NCBI RefSeq assembly: GCF_020551945.1
Contig: NZ_JAJBZH010000008.1
Coordinates: 62,001 to 126,000 of the forward strand
Length of the DNA stretch: 64,000 nucleotides
Source of the DNA: Cellulosimicrobium marinum
GTDB lineage: Bacteria > Actinomycetota > Actinomycetes > Actinomycetales > Cellulomonadaceae
Direction of reading: 5' to 3'
The stretch's first letter is position 1, and each line of letters begins with the position of its first letter. Under the pieces are notes generated by a model. It worked only from the letters and a program-made list of their open reading frames with translations. It was not told the DNA's origin and ran no database searches. Both the position numbers and the translations under genes were made by a program. Shown here in pieces: positions 17,799 to 27,585 of this stretch.

Positions 17799-18587
17799 TC
17801 AGGCCGTGGCGCGGGCGAGGAGGTCGGCGAGAGAGTCCGCGACGGCGGCCGGCTCCTCCACGGCGCTCATGTGCCCGACCTTCGGCACCTGCACGAGCTG
17901 TGCGTCCCGCGCTGCGGACGCCATGTGCTCCGCCTCGGCGACGGGGGTCACCTGGTCCTCCTCGCCGACGACCACGGCGACGGGGCCGCCGAAGGTGTCC
18001 AGCACGCCGGTGCGGTCCGGCCGTGCCGCCATGGCCCGCTGGGACCAGGCGACGCCCGCGGGACGCTGCACGCGGATCCACTCCTCCAGGCGCGCGGTGA
18101 GGTGCGGGCGCAGGGTCGCGCTCGTCTCGCCGAGCAGCACGCCGGGCATGCCGAGGACGGCGTCGACGGACTGCTCGGACGTCACGCGGTCCGCGACGCG
18201 CAGCCGGTTGTCCCGTGCCTCGTCCGTGTCGGCGGTCGACTTCGTGTCCACGAGGCCGAGCCCGGCCACGAGGTCGCGGTGGCGTTCCGCGAGGGCCAGG
18301 GCGACGTACCCGCCCATCGAGAGCCCGGCGACGACGGCGCGGCGCACCCCCGCGGTGTGCAGGGCCTGCGCGACGGCGTCCGCGGCGGTGTCGAGGGACG
18401 GCGGCTCGGCTCCGAGCGGGCTCTGGCCGAGGCCCGGCAGGTCGAGGGCGAGCACCGTCGGCTCCCCCGGCAGCGCGGCGGCGACGTCCTCCCACATGCG
18501 GTGGTCCAGCGGGAACCCGTGCAGCAGCACCAGAGGCGTGCCGTGCCCGTCGCGCAGCGTGTAGGTCTCGAGCCGTGGCGTGGTCAC
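17799..18587 (-). CDS. Alpha/beta-hydrolase fold protein
   Basis: 262 residues of the common alpha/beta-hydrolase type. The oxyanion motif HGFPLDHRMW (about residues 21-30), nucleophile elbow GLSMGG (Ser ~95), acid VVVGEEDQVTP and the catalytic His of KVGHMSAVEEP are all intact. Substrate unknown; close in pattern to 3-oxoadipate enol-lactonase-like and general esterases. GTG 18587 follows AGGAGAG by 6-7 nt. Convergent with the 145-residue gene; followed on the same strand by a second, unrelated hydrolase upstream. Confidence 0.85.
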   Translation of the reverse strand: MTTPRLETYTLRDGHGTPLVLLHGFPLDHRMWEDVAAALPGEPTVLALDLPGLGQSPLGAEPPSLDTAADAVAQALHTAGVRRAVVAGLSMGGYVALALAERHRDLVAGLGLVDTKSTADTDEARDNRLRVADRVTSEQSVDAVLGMPGVLLGETSATLRPHLTARLEEWIRVQRPAGVAWSQRAMAARPDRTGVLDTFGGPVAVVVGEEDQVTPVAEAEHMASAARDAQLVQVPKVGHMSAVEEPAAVADSLADLLARATA

Positions 18588-18664
18588 GTCGTTCTCTCCT
18601 CGGGTCGGGTCGTGCCCCGGGTACGGGTCACGACCCCCACGCTGCCACGTCCGGCCCGACGCCG

Positions 18665-19522
18665 TCAGTCGGGGACGCCGTCCGTGCGGCTCGCGTCGTA
18701 GCTCGCCTGGTCGCTCGCCTCGGTGTCCTCGTCCGCGTCGGCGGGCGCGCCGTCGTCCCCGGACCACGTCGTGGGCAGCGGCAGGGGGTGGCCGGGGAGC
18801 ACGTGCCCGACGATCTCGTCGAGGACGCGCCGCACGGACGGCTCCCCCACCCACAGGTGCTTGGCGCCGTCGACGCCGATGACCTCCGCCTGGCGCACGC
18901 GCGCGAACCGGCGGCGCGCCTCGTCCGGGCGCAGGTAGTCGTCGAGCTCCGGCACCAGGACGACGAGCGGCTTGCCGAACGCGTCCCACCGGTCGAGGTC
19001 CTCGTCGGTCGCGCGGTGCAGCGGGGGCGAGAGCAGGATCGCGCCCTCGACCGCGGGGTCGGCGCCGTGCTTGAGCGCGAGCTCCGTGCCGAACGACCAG
19101 CCGACGAGCCACGGGTGCGGCAGGTCGTGGAACTCGGCGTACTCGATCGCCGCGGCGACGTCGAAGCGTTCGGCCTCGCCGCCGTCGAACGTCCCCTCGC
19201 TGGTGCCGCGCGGCGACGACGTGCCGCGCGTGTTGAACCGCAGCACCGCGAGGTCCGCGAGCGCCGGGAGCCGCCACGCCGCCTTGCGGTACACGTGGGA
19301 GTCCATGTACCCGCCGTGCGTGGGCAGGGGGTGCAGCGTGACGAGGGTGGCCGACGGCGGACGGTCGGCCGGGAGCGCGAGCTCGCCCACGAGGGTGAGA
19401 CCGTCCGCGGTGTGCAGCTCGACGTCCTCGCGCCGCGCCGGCAGGACGGTGAGGGACCGGATCGGGGTGGCCGTCCCGTCGTCGGGCACGGGCTGGGGCG
19501 CGGTCTCGGGTGCGGTGCTCAT
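18665..19522 (-). CDS. Alpha/beta-hydrolase, dienelactone-hydrolase-like
   Basis: 285 residues. Motifs: VTLHPLPTHGGYMDSHVY after strand 3, nucleophile elbow GWSFGTELAL (Ser), acidic VLVPELDDYL and catalytic His in GAKHLWVGEP. The HPHP/HPLP type beginning and NTRGTSSP loop are like the CocE/Dlh-like serine hydrolases that act on small esters or peptides. The C-terminal ~30 residues are Asp/Ala-rich and low-complexity. Substrate not predictable. ATG 19522 starts just inside an Ala/Pro-rich tail. Confidence 0.82.
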   Translation of the reverse strand: MSTAPETAPQPVPDDGTATPIRSLTVLPARREDVELHTADGLTLVGELALPADRPPSATLVTLHPLPTHGGYMDSHVYRKAAWRLPALADLAVLRFNTRGTSSPRGTSEGTFDGGEAERFDVAAAIEYAEFHDLPHPWLVGWSFGTELALKHGADPAVEGAILLSPPLHRATDEDLDRWDAFGKPLVVLVPELDDYLRPDEARRRFARVRQAEVIGVDGAKHLWVGEPSVRRVLDEIVGHVLPGHPLPLPTTWSGDDGAPADADEDTEASDQASYDASRTDGVPD

Positions 19523-19559
19523 CGCCGTCGAGCCTAGTTGCTCGGGGGCGCCTGCGTGC

Positions 19560-19865
19560 TCAGCCGGGCCGACGGCGCCCGCGCGCCGTCCAGCAGGCCG
19601 AGTGCCAGTGCCGGCGGTGCTCGAGCGCGGTCTGCGCGCCGAAGAACGAGTCCTCCTGCCACGCGACGACGTGGCCGGTGCCCGGCGGGATCGTCTGGTT
19701 GCAGCCCGGGCAGAGGTAGGACTTGTCCCCTCCGCGGACCGTGCGGACGGTCCACTCGCCGTCCGCACCGGACTCGCGGCGCGCCCCGCCGAGGGCGCGG
19801 TCGAGGTCGAGCGGCGGGGGTTCCGCGCCCCAGGGGCGCTTGCGGGAGGGGCGACGCGACGGCAT
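19560..19865 (-). CDS. Small zinc-binding protein (CPGC...HWHSACW)
   Basis: 101 residues. After a basic N-terminal tail (MPSRRPSRKRPWG), a single CPGCNQTI pair and a downstream HWHSACW form a likely zinc site (C-x2-C...H...C). The pattern is that of a conserved small actinobacterial protein often misnamed ATP/GTP-binding protein; no nucleotide-binding motif is visible here. ATG 19865 chosen; it lies upstream of the alpha/beta hydrolase on the same strand with a 37-nt gap, so they may be one transcript. Confidence 0.75.
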   Translation of the reverse strand: MPSRRPSRKRPWGAEPPPLDLDRALGGARRESGADGEWTVRTVRGGDKSYLCPGCNQTIPPGTGHVVAWQEDSFFGAQTALEHRRHWHSACWTARGRRRPG

Positions 19866-20059
19866 CCGTCCATGATGACCCGGCGAGGGCCCCGGGATCG
19901 ACCCCGGCCCGCTCCCAGCCGCCGTCCAGACGAGAGGGCTAGAGTGTCCGGGCCGGTGCTGCACCCGGCGTCCGACCGTCCTGCCGGGACGAACGGCCGG
20001 CCTGCGGCACAGACCCCGACGGCGTGCGCGTCGTCCCCTCGACCGAAGGACTCCTTCAC

Positions 20060-21022
20060 GTGAAGCACCGCACCCTGCGCGGCGTCGCCGCGCTCACCCT
20101 CGGGGCCTCCCTCCTGCTCGCCGGCTGCGCGTCCGGCGACGGCGGGTCGGACGCCGAGACGTCGTCGACGCCCTCGGAGACCACGACCGACGCCGCCACC
20201 ACCTCGCCGGAGGACCTCGCCGCGCTCGAGGGCGTGACCGTCTCGGGCGACGAGGGAGACGTGACCCTGGAGTTCGAGACGCCGTTCGAGGTGTCCACCA
20301 TGGCGTCCCTGTCCCTGGAGGACGGCGACGGCGAGCCGCTCGAGGACGGCCAGCAGCTCACGATGCACTCCGTCGTGTACTCGGGCGCGGACGGCACCGT
20401 GCTCGGGTCGACGTGGGAGAACGAGATGCCCGACTCGATCGGCATGGGCGACGAGACCCTCATCCCGCAGCTCACCGAGGTCCTCGAGGGCAAGAACGTC
20501 GGCACGCGCTTCCTCTTCGCGAACCCGACGACGGACCCGCAGACCCAGGAGCCGATCACGTACCTCACGGTCGCGGAGATCACCGCCGCGCGCGAGATCC
20601 CGTCGCGCGCCGAGGGTGAGGCCGTGACGCCGGAGGACGGCCTGCCCGTGGTCACGCTCGACGACGACGGCAAGCCCAGCGTCGAGATCCCCGAGGGCTA
20701 CGAGGCGCCGGACGACCTCGTCGTGCAGACCCTCATCAAGGGCGACGGCCCCGAGGTCACCGAGGACCAGACCGTCACCGCGCACTACACGGGCTGGAAG
20801 CTCGACGGCGAGCAGTTCGACTCGTCCTGGGACCGCGGGTCGCCGTCCAGCTTCTCGCTCCAGCAGGTCGTCGCGGGCTGGACGCAGGGCCTCGCCGGCC
20901 AGACCGTCGGCAGCCAGGTGCTGCTCGTCATCCCCCCGTCGCTCGGCTACGGCGCGAGCGAGGGCCACGAGCTGCAGAACGAGACGCTCGTGTTCGTCGT
21001 CGACATCCTCGACGCGCAGTGA
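20060..21022 (+). CDS. Lipoprotein FKBP-type peptidyl-prolyl cis-trans isomerase
   Basis: 320 residues. Signal peptide with lipobox LLLAGC (Cys ~21), then an acidic Ser/Thr spacer. Two FKBP-like domains: a degenerate one (about residues 75-180) and a C-terminal catalytic one with VTAHYTGWKLDGEQFDSSWDRG, VVAGWTQGLAGQ, VLLVIPPSLGYG and LVFVVDILD, keeping most FKBP pocket residues. Acts on secreted proteins at the outer face of the membrane. GTG 20060 follows GAAGGA by 9 nt; a TAGAGT at 19940-19945 could be its -10. The stop codon sits inside a 14-bp tandem repeat and a strong terminator follows. Confidence 0.88.
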   Translation: MKHRTLRGVAALTLGASLLLAGCASGDGGSDAETSSTPSETTTDAATTSPEDLAALEGVTVSGDEGDVTLEFETPFEVSTMASLSLEDGDGEPLEDGQQLTMHSVVYSGADGTVLGSTWENEMPDSIGMGDETLIPQLTEVLEGKNVGTRFLFANPTTDPQTQEPITYLTVAEITAAREIPSRAEGEAVTPEDGLPVVTLDDDGKPSVEIPEGYEAPDDLVVQTLIKGDGPEVTEDQTVTAHYTGWKLDGEQFDSSWDRGSPSSFSLQQVVAGWTQGLAGQTVGSQVLLVIPPSLGYGASEGHELQNETLVFVVDILDAQ

Positions 21023-21055
21023 CGTCTGCACAGTGACGTCTGCACAGTGACGTCT
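21017..21055. repeat. 14-bp tandem repeat across the FKBP stop codon
   Basis: CAGTGACGTCTGCA twice and a partial third copy. The stop TGA of the FKBP gene is in the first copy; each unit centres on the palindrome GACGTC. It ends 18 nt before the terminator stem. Confidence 0.85.
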
Positions 21056-21072
21056 CGCCGGTGATCGCCGGC

Positions 21073-21113
21073 CGACGACGGGCCGTCCCCTCCCGGGGGG
21101 CGGCCCGTCGTCG
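21073..21113 (+). terminator. Intrinsic terminator after the FKBP gene
   Basis: Perfect 13-bp stem CGACGACGGGCCG/CGGCCCGTCGTCG with a 15-nt loop, followed by a short T-containing tail (TTCC). Strong hairpin, weak T-tract. Confidence 0.8.
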
Positions 21114-21193
21114 TTCCGGCACAGGGCGCCGTCGCCACTCTCCCGGCGGTGCCGCGGGTGGCTGCCTGGCGCGAGAAGTCGAGGCGCGGCGCC

Positions 21194-21199
21194 TAGGCT
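21194..21199 (+). promoter_or_regulatory. -10 box of the phosphoribosyltransferase gene (TAGGCT)
   Basis: TAGGCT ends 6 nt before ATG 21206; the gap CGTCGG-like sequence is near identical to the one before argS. Leaderless start. Confidence 0.55.
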
Positions 21200-21205
21200 C
21201 GTCGG

Positions 21206-21787
21206 ATGACGGAGAACCGGACCACCGAGACGACTCCTGCCGCGGCGGCGTCTCCCGTGGCTGTGCCTACCGAGGCCGTGCCCACCGACGCCGTGGCGCC
21301 CGAGCGCGAGGTGCTGTCGTGGGACCAGTTCGGCGTGGCCGCGCGCGAGCTCGCGGAGCAGGTCGTCGCGAGCGGGTTCCGGCCGGACGTCGTCGTCGCC
21401 ATCGCGCGCGGCGGGCTCCTCCCGGGCGGCGCGGTCGCGTACGCGCTGGGGACGAAGGGCGTCGGGACGCTCAACGTCGAGTTCTACACGGACATCGGTC
21501 AGACCCTCGCCGACCCCAAGGTGCTGCCGCCGCTCATGGACACGTCCGACCTACCCGGCGCGCACGTCCTCGTGGTGGACGACGTCGCCGACTCCGGCCG
21601 CACCCTGGCCCTGGTCATGGAGATGCTGAGCGAGCACGGGGCCGAGGCCCGGTCGGCCGTGCTGTACACGAAGCCGCGCACGATCATCCACCCGGACTAC
21701 TCGTGGAAGGACACGGACCTGTGGATCACGTTCCCCTGGTCCGCCGACCCTCCCGTCGAGGGCGCGCAGGCCCGCCCGTCGGACTGA
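21206..21787 (+). CDS. Phosphoribosyltransferase (purine PRT-like)
   Basis: 193 residues. A Thr/Ala/Pro-rich N-terminal tail (~30 residues) precedes a type I PRT fold: VVVAIARGGLLPGGAVAY (pyrophosphate-binding P1 loop), then VLVVDDVADSGRTL, the PRPP-binding signature with two acidic residues (about residues 113-126). The hood region resembles xanthine/guanine or hypoxanthine PRTs from this phylum (WKDTDLWITFPW). Salvages a purine base with PRPP; exact base cannot be told. ATG 21206 is leaderless. Single-gene transcript; the next gene on the right is convergent. Confidence 0.82.
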   Translation: MTENRTTETTPAAAASPVAVPTEAVPTDAVAPEREVLSWDQFGVAARELAEQVVASGFRPDVVVAIARGGLLPGGAVAYALGTKGVGTLNVEFYTDIGQTLADPKVLPPLMDTSDLPGAHVLVVDDVADSGRTLALVMEMLSEHGAEARSAVLYTKPRTIIHPDYSWKDTDLWITFPWSADPPVEGAQARPSD

Positions 21788-21803
21788 ACCTCTCGTCCCG
21801 ACG

Positions 21804-22007
21804 TCAGACGTGCCGTCGGTCGTCGACGCCGTCACGACGCACGCCCGCCGAGCTCCGACGCCGCGCGGTCCACGCCGCGACCGCCGCCAGGACGGCCGTC
21901 GCCACCTGGGCGAGGGCGAGGACCGGGGCGTGCCACGCCCACGACAGCAGCGCGTTCGCCGCGAAGATGGCGCAGACAGTCAGCCAGAAGGCCGGCGACG
22001 TGGTCAC
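21804..22007 (-). CDS. Small two-TM membrane protein
   Basis: 67 residues, with two hydrophobic helices (FWLTVCAIFAANALLSW; VLALAQVATAVLAAVAAW) and a basic tail (RRRSSAGVRRDGVDDRR). Too short for the larger frame it lies in to matter: GTG 22007 overlaps the stop of the upstream gene by GTGA, which is the reason for choosing it. Function unknown; probably a partner of the Cys-rich protein encoded upstream. Confidence 0.6.
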   Translation of the reverse strand: MTTSPAFWLTVCAIFAANALLSWAWHAPVLALAQVATAVLAAVAAWTARRRSSAGVRRDGVDDRRHV

Positions 22008-22573
22008 GACGTGCACCGGCCCGCGAGGGACCAGTCCCCGAAGAGATAGCCGCACGTCGCGTCGAGGTTCTCGAGCTCCGACCCCACCGGCTCGACGTAG
22101 TAGAGGATGTCGCACGCCGCGTCGAACGTCTCCGTGCAGTCCTGCACGAGCACCTGCTCCAGCACCGCGCACGACGTCGGGTCGCCCGCACCGCACGCGT
22201 CGGCCACCACCTGCCGGTCGACGTCGGCGGACAGGTACCACGCGGCGAACGGTTCTTCGACGGGGCTCGTGTCGGCGTCCTCCTCCCCGTGCAGGTCGCC
22301 GAGCGCGATGATGATGGGGACCTCCGTCGTCCCGGCCGGCGTGGTCGGTTGCGGCGTCGGCGTGGTCGGTTCCGGCGTCGGCGTGGTTGGTTCCGGGGTC
22401 GGGGTTCCCGTCGCGACCGTCGGGGGCGACACCGGTTGCTCGGCAGACCTCTGGCTGACGTAGATGCCGTAGACCCCGCCCACGGCCGTGACGATCGCGG
22501 CGACGGCCGTGAGCACGCCCGGCATCGTCGTGAAGAACCCGCTTCGTGCGGTTCGCTGCTCGTCCATGGTCAT
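22004..22573 (-). CDS. Single-TM protein with Thr/Pro repeats and a Cys-rich outer domain
   Basis: 189 residues, unknown function. A TM helix (GVLTAVAAIVTAVGGVYGIYV, residues ~17-37 split by Gly) is followed by a Thr/Pro spacer made of PTPEPTT repeats (21-bp DNA repeats at about 22330-22405) and an outer domain of ~100 residues with six Cys (ACGAGDPTSCAVLE, DCTETFDAACDIL, CGYLFGDW...RC), probably disulfide-bonded. ATG 22573 is used; a second ATG two codons on is equally good. Its stop overlaps the GTG of the small membrane gene. Confidence 0.65.
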   Translation of the reverse strand: MTMDEQRTARSGFFTTMPGVLTAVAAIVTAVGGVYGIYVSQRSAEQPVSPPTVATGTPTPEPTTPTPEPTTPTPQPTTPAGTTEVPIIIALGDLHGEEDADTSPVEEPFAAWYLSADVDRQVVADACGAGDPTSCAVLEQVLVQDCTETFDAACDILYYVEPVGSELENLDATCGYLFGDWSLAGRCTS

Positions 22574-22700
22574 CGTCGACCACCGCCTCGCCTGTGATCC
22601 CTCGAGCCGCGGGACTGCGCCGCTCGAAGAGAAGGAGCGGCCGGCGGTACCCGGTGATACGGCGGCGGGCCTCGTGCGTCTCCACGCCACGGGCTCGCAC

Positions 22701-22740
22701 ACAGGCCCGGGACCGCGTCCTCCTGCGGTCCCGGGCCTGT
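22701..22740 (-). terminator. Terminator of nrdF
   Basis: Perfect 16-bp stem ACAGGCCCGGGACCGC/GCGGTCCCGGGCCTGT with an 8-nt loop, 56 nt past the nrdF stop. It is palindromic, so may also stop leftward or rightward read-through from either side. Confidence 0.85.
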
Positions 22741-22795
22741 GATCAGCCGGTTCGGGCGAGCACCCGGTGTCGAGCCACCGGGCTCCCCGGGGACG

Positions 22796-24010
<1,215 letters not shown>

Positions 24011-24018
24011 TCAGGCGA

Positions 24019-26193
24019 CTACAGCATGCAGCTGACGCAACCCTCCACCTCGGTCCCCTCCAGCGCCATCTGGCGGAGACGGATGTAGTAGAGCGTCTTG
24101 ATGCCCTTGCGCCACGCGTAGATCTGCGCGCGGTTGACGTCGCGCGTGGTGACCGTGTCCTTGAAGAACAGCGTGAGGCTCAGGCCCTGGTCGACGTGCT
24201 GCGTCGCGGCGGCGTAGGTGTCGATGATCTTCTCGTACCCGATCTCGTACGCGTCCTCGTAGTACTCGAGGTTGTCGTTCGTCAGGTACGGCGCCGGGTA
24301 GTAGACGCGACCGATCTTGCCTTCCTTGCGGATCTCGATCTTCGACGGCACCGGGTGGATCGAGGACGTCGAGTTGTTGATGTAGGAGATCGAGCCGGTC
24401 GGCGGGACGGCCTGGAGGTTCTGGTTGTAGATCCCGTGCTCCATGACGGAGGCCTTGAGGGACTTCCAGTCGTCCTGCGTGGGGATGTGCACGCCGGCGT
24501 CGGCGAAGAGCTGGCGCACGCGCTCGGTCTCGGGCTGCCACACCTGGTCCGTGTACTTGTCGAAGTACTCGCCGCTCGCGTACTTCGAGTCCTCGAACCC
24601 GCCGAACGCGCGCCCGCGCTCGATCGCGAGCCGGTTGGAGGCCGCGATCGCGTGGTAGGCGACGGTGTAGAAGTAGATGTTCGTGAAGTCGACGCCCTCG
24701 GTGGAGCCGTAGTGGATGCGCTCGCGGGCGAGGTAGCCGTGCAGGTTCATCTGGCCGAGACCGATCGCGTGCCCGGACTCGTTGGCCCGCTTGACCGACG
24801 GGACGGACTCGATGCTCGTCTGGTCCGAGACGGCGGTGAGCGCACGGATCGCGGTGTCGATGGTCTTCGCGAAGTCGGGCGAGTCCATCGTCTTCGCGAT
24901 GTTCAGCGAGCCGAGGTTGCAGGAGATGTCGCGGCCGACGTGGTCGTACGAGAGGTCCTCGTTGAACGTCGACGGCGTGGAGACCTGGAGGATCTCGGAG
25001 CACAGGTTCGAGTGGGTGATGCGACCCTTGACCGGGTTGGCCCGGTTCACGGTGTCCTCGAACATGATGTACGGGTAGCCGGACTCGAACTGCAGCTCGG
25101 CGATGGTCTGGAAGAACTCGCGCGCCTTGATCTTCGTCTTGCGGATGCGGGAGTCGTCGACCATCTCGTCGTACTTCTCGCTGATGGAGACGTCGGCGAA
25201 CGGCTTGCCGTAGACGCGCTCGACGTCGTACGGCGAGAAGAGGTACATGTCCTCGTTCTTCTTGGCGAGCTCGAACGTGATGTCCGGGATGACGACGCCG
25301 AGGGACAGCGTCTTGATGCGGATCTTCTCGTCGGCGTTCTCGCGCTTGGTGTCGAGGAAGCGCAGGATATCCGGGTGGTGCGCGTGCAGGTACACCGCAC
25401 CGGCGCCCTGGCGCGCACCGAGCTGGTTGGCGTAGGAGAAGGAGTCCTCGAGGAGCTTCATCACGGGGATGACGCCCGACGACTGGTTCTCGATGTGCTT
25501 GATGGGCGCGCCGTGCTCGCGGATGTTGCTCAGCAGCAGGGCGACGCCGCCGCCGCGCTTGGAGAGCTGCAGCGCGGAGTTGATGCCGCGCGCGATGGAC
25601 TCCATGTTGTCCTCGATGCGCAGCAGGAAGCAGGAGACGGGCTCGCCGCGCTGCGCCTTGCCGACGTTGAGGAACGTGGGCGTCGCCGGCTGGAAGCGGC
25701 CGGAGATGACCTCCTCGACGATGTCGAGCGCCTGCTGCTCGTCGCCGTCGGCGAGGCCGAGCGCGACCATACACACACGGTCCTCGAAGCGCTCCAGGTA
25801 GCGCTTGCCGTCGAACGTCTTCAGCGTGTACGACGTGTAGTACTTGAACGCGCCGAGGAACGTCTCGAACCGGAACTTCTTCGAGTACGCGAACTCGAAG
25901 AGCGACGTCACGAACGCGCGGTCGTACTTCGCGAGGACGGCCGGGTCGTAGTACTTGTGCTCGACGAGGTAGTCGAGCTTCTCCTGCAGGTCGTGGAAGA
26001 ACACGGTGTTCTGGTTGACGTGCTGCAGGAAGTAGGCGCGCGCGGCCTCGCGGTCCTTGTCGAACTGGATCTCGCCGTTCGGACCGTAGAGGTTCAGCAT
26101 CGCGTTGAGCGCGTGGTAGTCGAGCTGCGTGCCGCTCAGCGCGACCTGCTGGACCGCGGGCGCGCCGCCGTCCGCGACGGGGCCCGCGATCAC
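24019..26193 (-). CDS. nrdE: Class Ib ribonucleotide reductase, alpha subunit
   Basis: Reduces ribonucleoside diphosphates. About 724 residues, normal for NrdE. Seen: the active-site Cys in [28 protein letters not shown], the NLCSEI segment with catalytic Asn-Cys-Glu, the loop-2 region [25 protein letters not shown], and the C-terminal CVSCML redox pair that is re-reduced by NrdH. No N-terminal ATP cone, as expected for class Ib. GTG 26193 gives a GTGA overlap with nrdI; a TTG at 26220 would add 9 residues with a slightly better upstream GGGAC. Third gene of nrdH-nrdI-nrdE. Confidence 0.95.
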   Translation of the reverse strand: MIAGPVADGGAPAVQQVALSGTQLDYHALNAMLNLYGPNGEIQFDKDREAARAYFLQHVNQNTVFFHDLQEKLDYLVEHKYYDPAVLAKYDRAFVTSLFEFAYSKKFRFETFLGAFKYYTSYTLKTFDGKRYLERFEDRVCMVALGLADGDEQQALDIVEEVISGRFQPATPTFLNVGKAQRGEPVSCFLLRIEDNMESIARGINSALQLSKRGGGVALLLSNIREHGAPIKHIENQSSGVIPVMKLLEDSFSYANQLGARQGAGAVYLHAHHPDILRFLDTKRENADEKIRIKTLSLGVVIPDITFELAKKNEDMYLFSPYDVERVYGKPFADVSISEKYDEMVDDSRIRKTKIKAREFFQTIAELQFESGYPYIMFEDTVNRANPVKGRITHSNLCSEILQVSTPSTFNEDLSYDHVGRDISCNLGSLNIAKTMDSPDFAKTIDTAIRALTAVSDQTSIESVPSVKRANESGHAIGLGQMNLHGYLARERIHYGSTEGVDFTNIYFYTVAYHAIAASNRLAIERGRAFGGFEDSKYASGEYFDKYTDQVWQPETERVRQLFADAGVHIPTQDDWKSLKASVMEHGIYNQNLQAVPPTGSISYINNSTSSIHPVPSKIEIRKEGKIGRVYYPAPYLTNDNLEYYEDAYEIGYEKIIDTYAAATQHVDQGLSLTLFFKDTVTTRDVNRAQIYAWRKGIKTLYYIRLRQMALEGTEVEGCVSCML

Positions 26194-26621
26194 GCCGGAA
26201 TCTGTGACTGTCGTTGCCAAAATCGTCCCAATCCGTCGCGGACGCGCGCGGCGTCCTCGGCTGTTCCCAGGAGTTCGAAGGCGTACAGGTAGGGCACCTG
26301 GCACTTCGCGGAGATGATGTCGCCGGCGATGCAGTACGCCTCGCCGAAGTTGGTGTTGCCCGCCGCGATGACGCCGCGGATCAACGACCTGTTGTGCACG
26401 TCGTTGAGGAACTTCACGACCTGACGCGGGACGGCGCCGCCCTCGTTGCCGCCCCCGTAGGTGGGGACCATGAGCACGTACGGCTCGTCGACCCGCAGGA
26501 ACCCGTCGGTGGGCCGCAGCGGGATGCGTCGTACGTCGATGCCCGACGCGGGGAGGTCGAGCCGCTGGACGAAGCGGTGCGTGTTCTCGCTGACGCTGGA
26601 GAAGTACACGAGCGACCCCAC
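26190..26621 (-). CDS. nrdI: Flavodoxin-like NrdI
   Basis: Supplies the oxidant that assembles the Mn-tyrosyl radical of NrdF. 143 residues; FMN-binding features [13 protein letters not shown] (phosphate loop), [11 protein letters not shown] and [13 protein letters not shown] are intact. GTG 26621 lies 8 nt from GGAGG. Ends in a GTGA overlap with nrdE. Confidence 0.94.
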   Translation of the reverse strand: MGSLVYFSSVSENTHRFVQRLDLPASGIDVRRIPLRPTDGFLRVDEPYVLMVPTYGGGNEGGAVPRQVVKFLNDVHNRSLIRGVIAAGNTNFGEAYCIAGDIISAKCQVPYLYAFELLGTAEDAARVRDGLGRFWQRQSQIPA

Positions 26622-26697
26622 GGGGACGCACCTCCGTCCTGCTGAACCTGCGGTGCTGCCGACCGCCGCGGTCTGCTGACCGCCGCGTGCCCTGCCG

Positions 26698-26943
26698 TCA
26701 GGCGACGACCGGGGCGACCTTCTGCGCGAGCGCGTTGATCTGGTCGGGGCGGAAGCCCGACCAGTGCTCGTCGCCGGCCACGACGACCGGGGCCTGCAGG
26801 TAACCGAGCCCGCGCACCAGCTCGAGCGCCTCCGCGTCCTGGCTGATGTCCACCACCGTGTACTCGACGCCCTTCTTGTCGAGAGCGCGGTACGTCGCGT
26901 CGCACTGAACGCAAGCCGGCTTGCTGTAGACCGTGACGCTCAT
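26698..26943 (-). CDS. nrdH: Glutaredoxin-like NrdH redoxin
   Basis: Electron donor for NrdE. 81 residues with the redox pair CVQC (residues 11-14), YTVVDI, the cis-Pro motif APVVV and the C-terminal WSGFRPDQI typical of NrdH. ATG 26943 has GGAG 6-7 nt upstream. First gene of the operon; the NrdR boxes lie 130-180 nt upstream. Confidence 0.95.
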   Translation of the reverse strand: MSVTVYSKPACVQCDATYRALDKKGVEYTVVDISQDAEALELVRGLGYLQAPVVVAGDEHWSGFRPDQINALAQKVAPVVA

Positions 26944-27072
26944 GGGGTGACTCCTCGTCTCTCGTCCGGAGGGTGGTCCTCGGGGAGGGAGAAGAGTCTC
27001 TGACCTCGAAGGACACCGGTGGAACTACGTCTGTGTGATTCCCGGGAAGGCCTTCGCCCCCTGGGTGTGCAA

Positions 27073-27120
27073 CCACTATACCTAGGGGTTCGGACACCGC
27101 CACCCCACTAGATGTCGTGG
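27073..27120 (-). promoter_or_regulatory. Two putative NrdR boxes upstream of nrdHIE
   Basis: CCACTATACCTAGGGG (27073-27088) and CCACTAGATGTCGTGG (27105-27120) resemble the 16-bp NrdR box and start 32 bp apart, three helical turns, which is the spacing expected for paired boxes. On the minus strand box 1 contains TATAGT, a likely -10, so bound NrdR would block the promoter. nrdR itself is not in this window. Confidence 0.55.
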
Positions 27121-27585
27121 TCCGAGTTCACCCGCTCGCGTGTGCTAGGAGGCACGGGACCATGTTCCCAGGGCCCTCTGACACCCCCGCCGGGCACCCT
27201 CCGTCCACCGTCCGTCCACCGCCGCGACACCGCCGGATCGGCACGGTGGCGCGGCCCACGCGCCGTCGTCCACAGGGTGGGGACGACGGCGCTCCACACC
27301 CTGTGCGCGCCCGTCCCGCACTCCCCCGGCACGTCCGCGGCCCCCGTGACCCCGCTCCGCGAACGGCACCAACCGGACACACCGCCGCGCCCCGCGCCCG
27401 CACACGTCCGGATCCTTCGGCGTGTCGCCCCGCGGCACCCGTCCGGGTCGACGGTGCGACGAACGTCACCAGGCCCCTCCTCGGCACTCCACGCGGGGTG
27501 TCGGGACACACGCGGGGCGCCGGCGGTCCGCGCATGGTTCACGCGTAGGCGCGACTCCCCCGGCGCGCCGGTGGAGGGTGCCGCG
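27121..27585. other. Intergenic region without a recognisable gene
   Basis: About 465 bp between the nrd control region and the 3' end of the beta-glucosidase gene. Open frames here lack ribosome binding sites and any family pattern. Contains CGTCCACCGTCCGTCCACC-like short repeats only. Confidence 0.6.
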
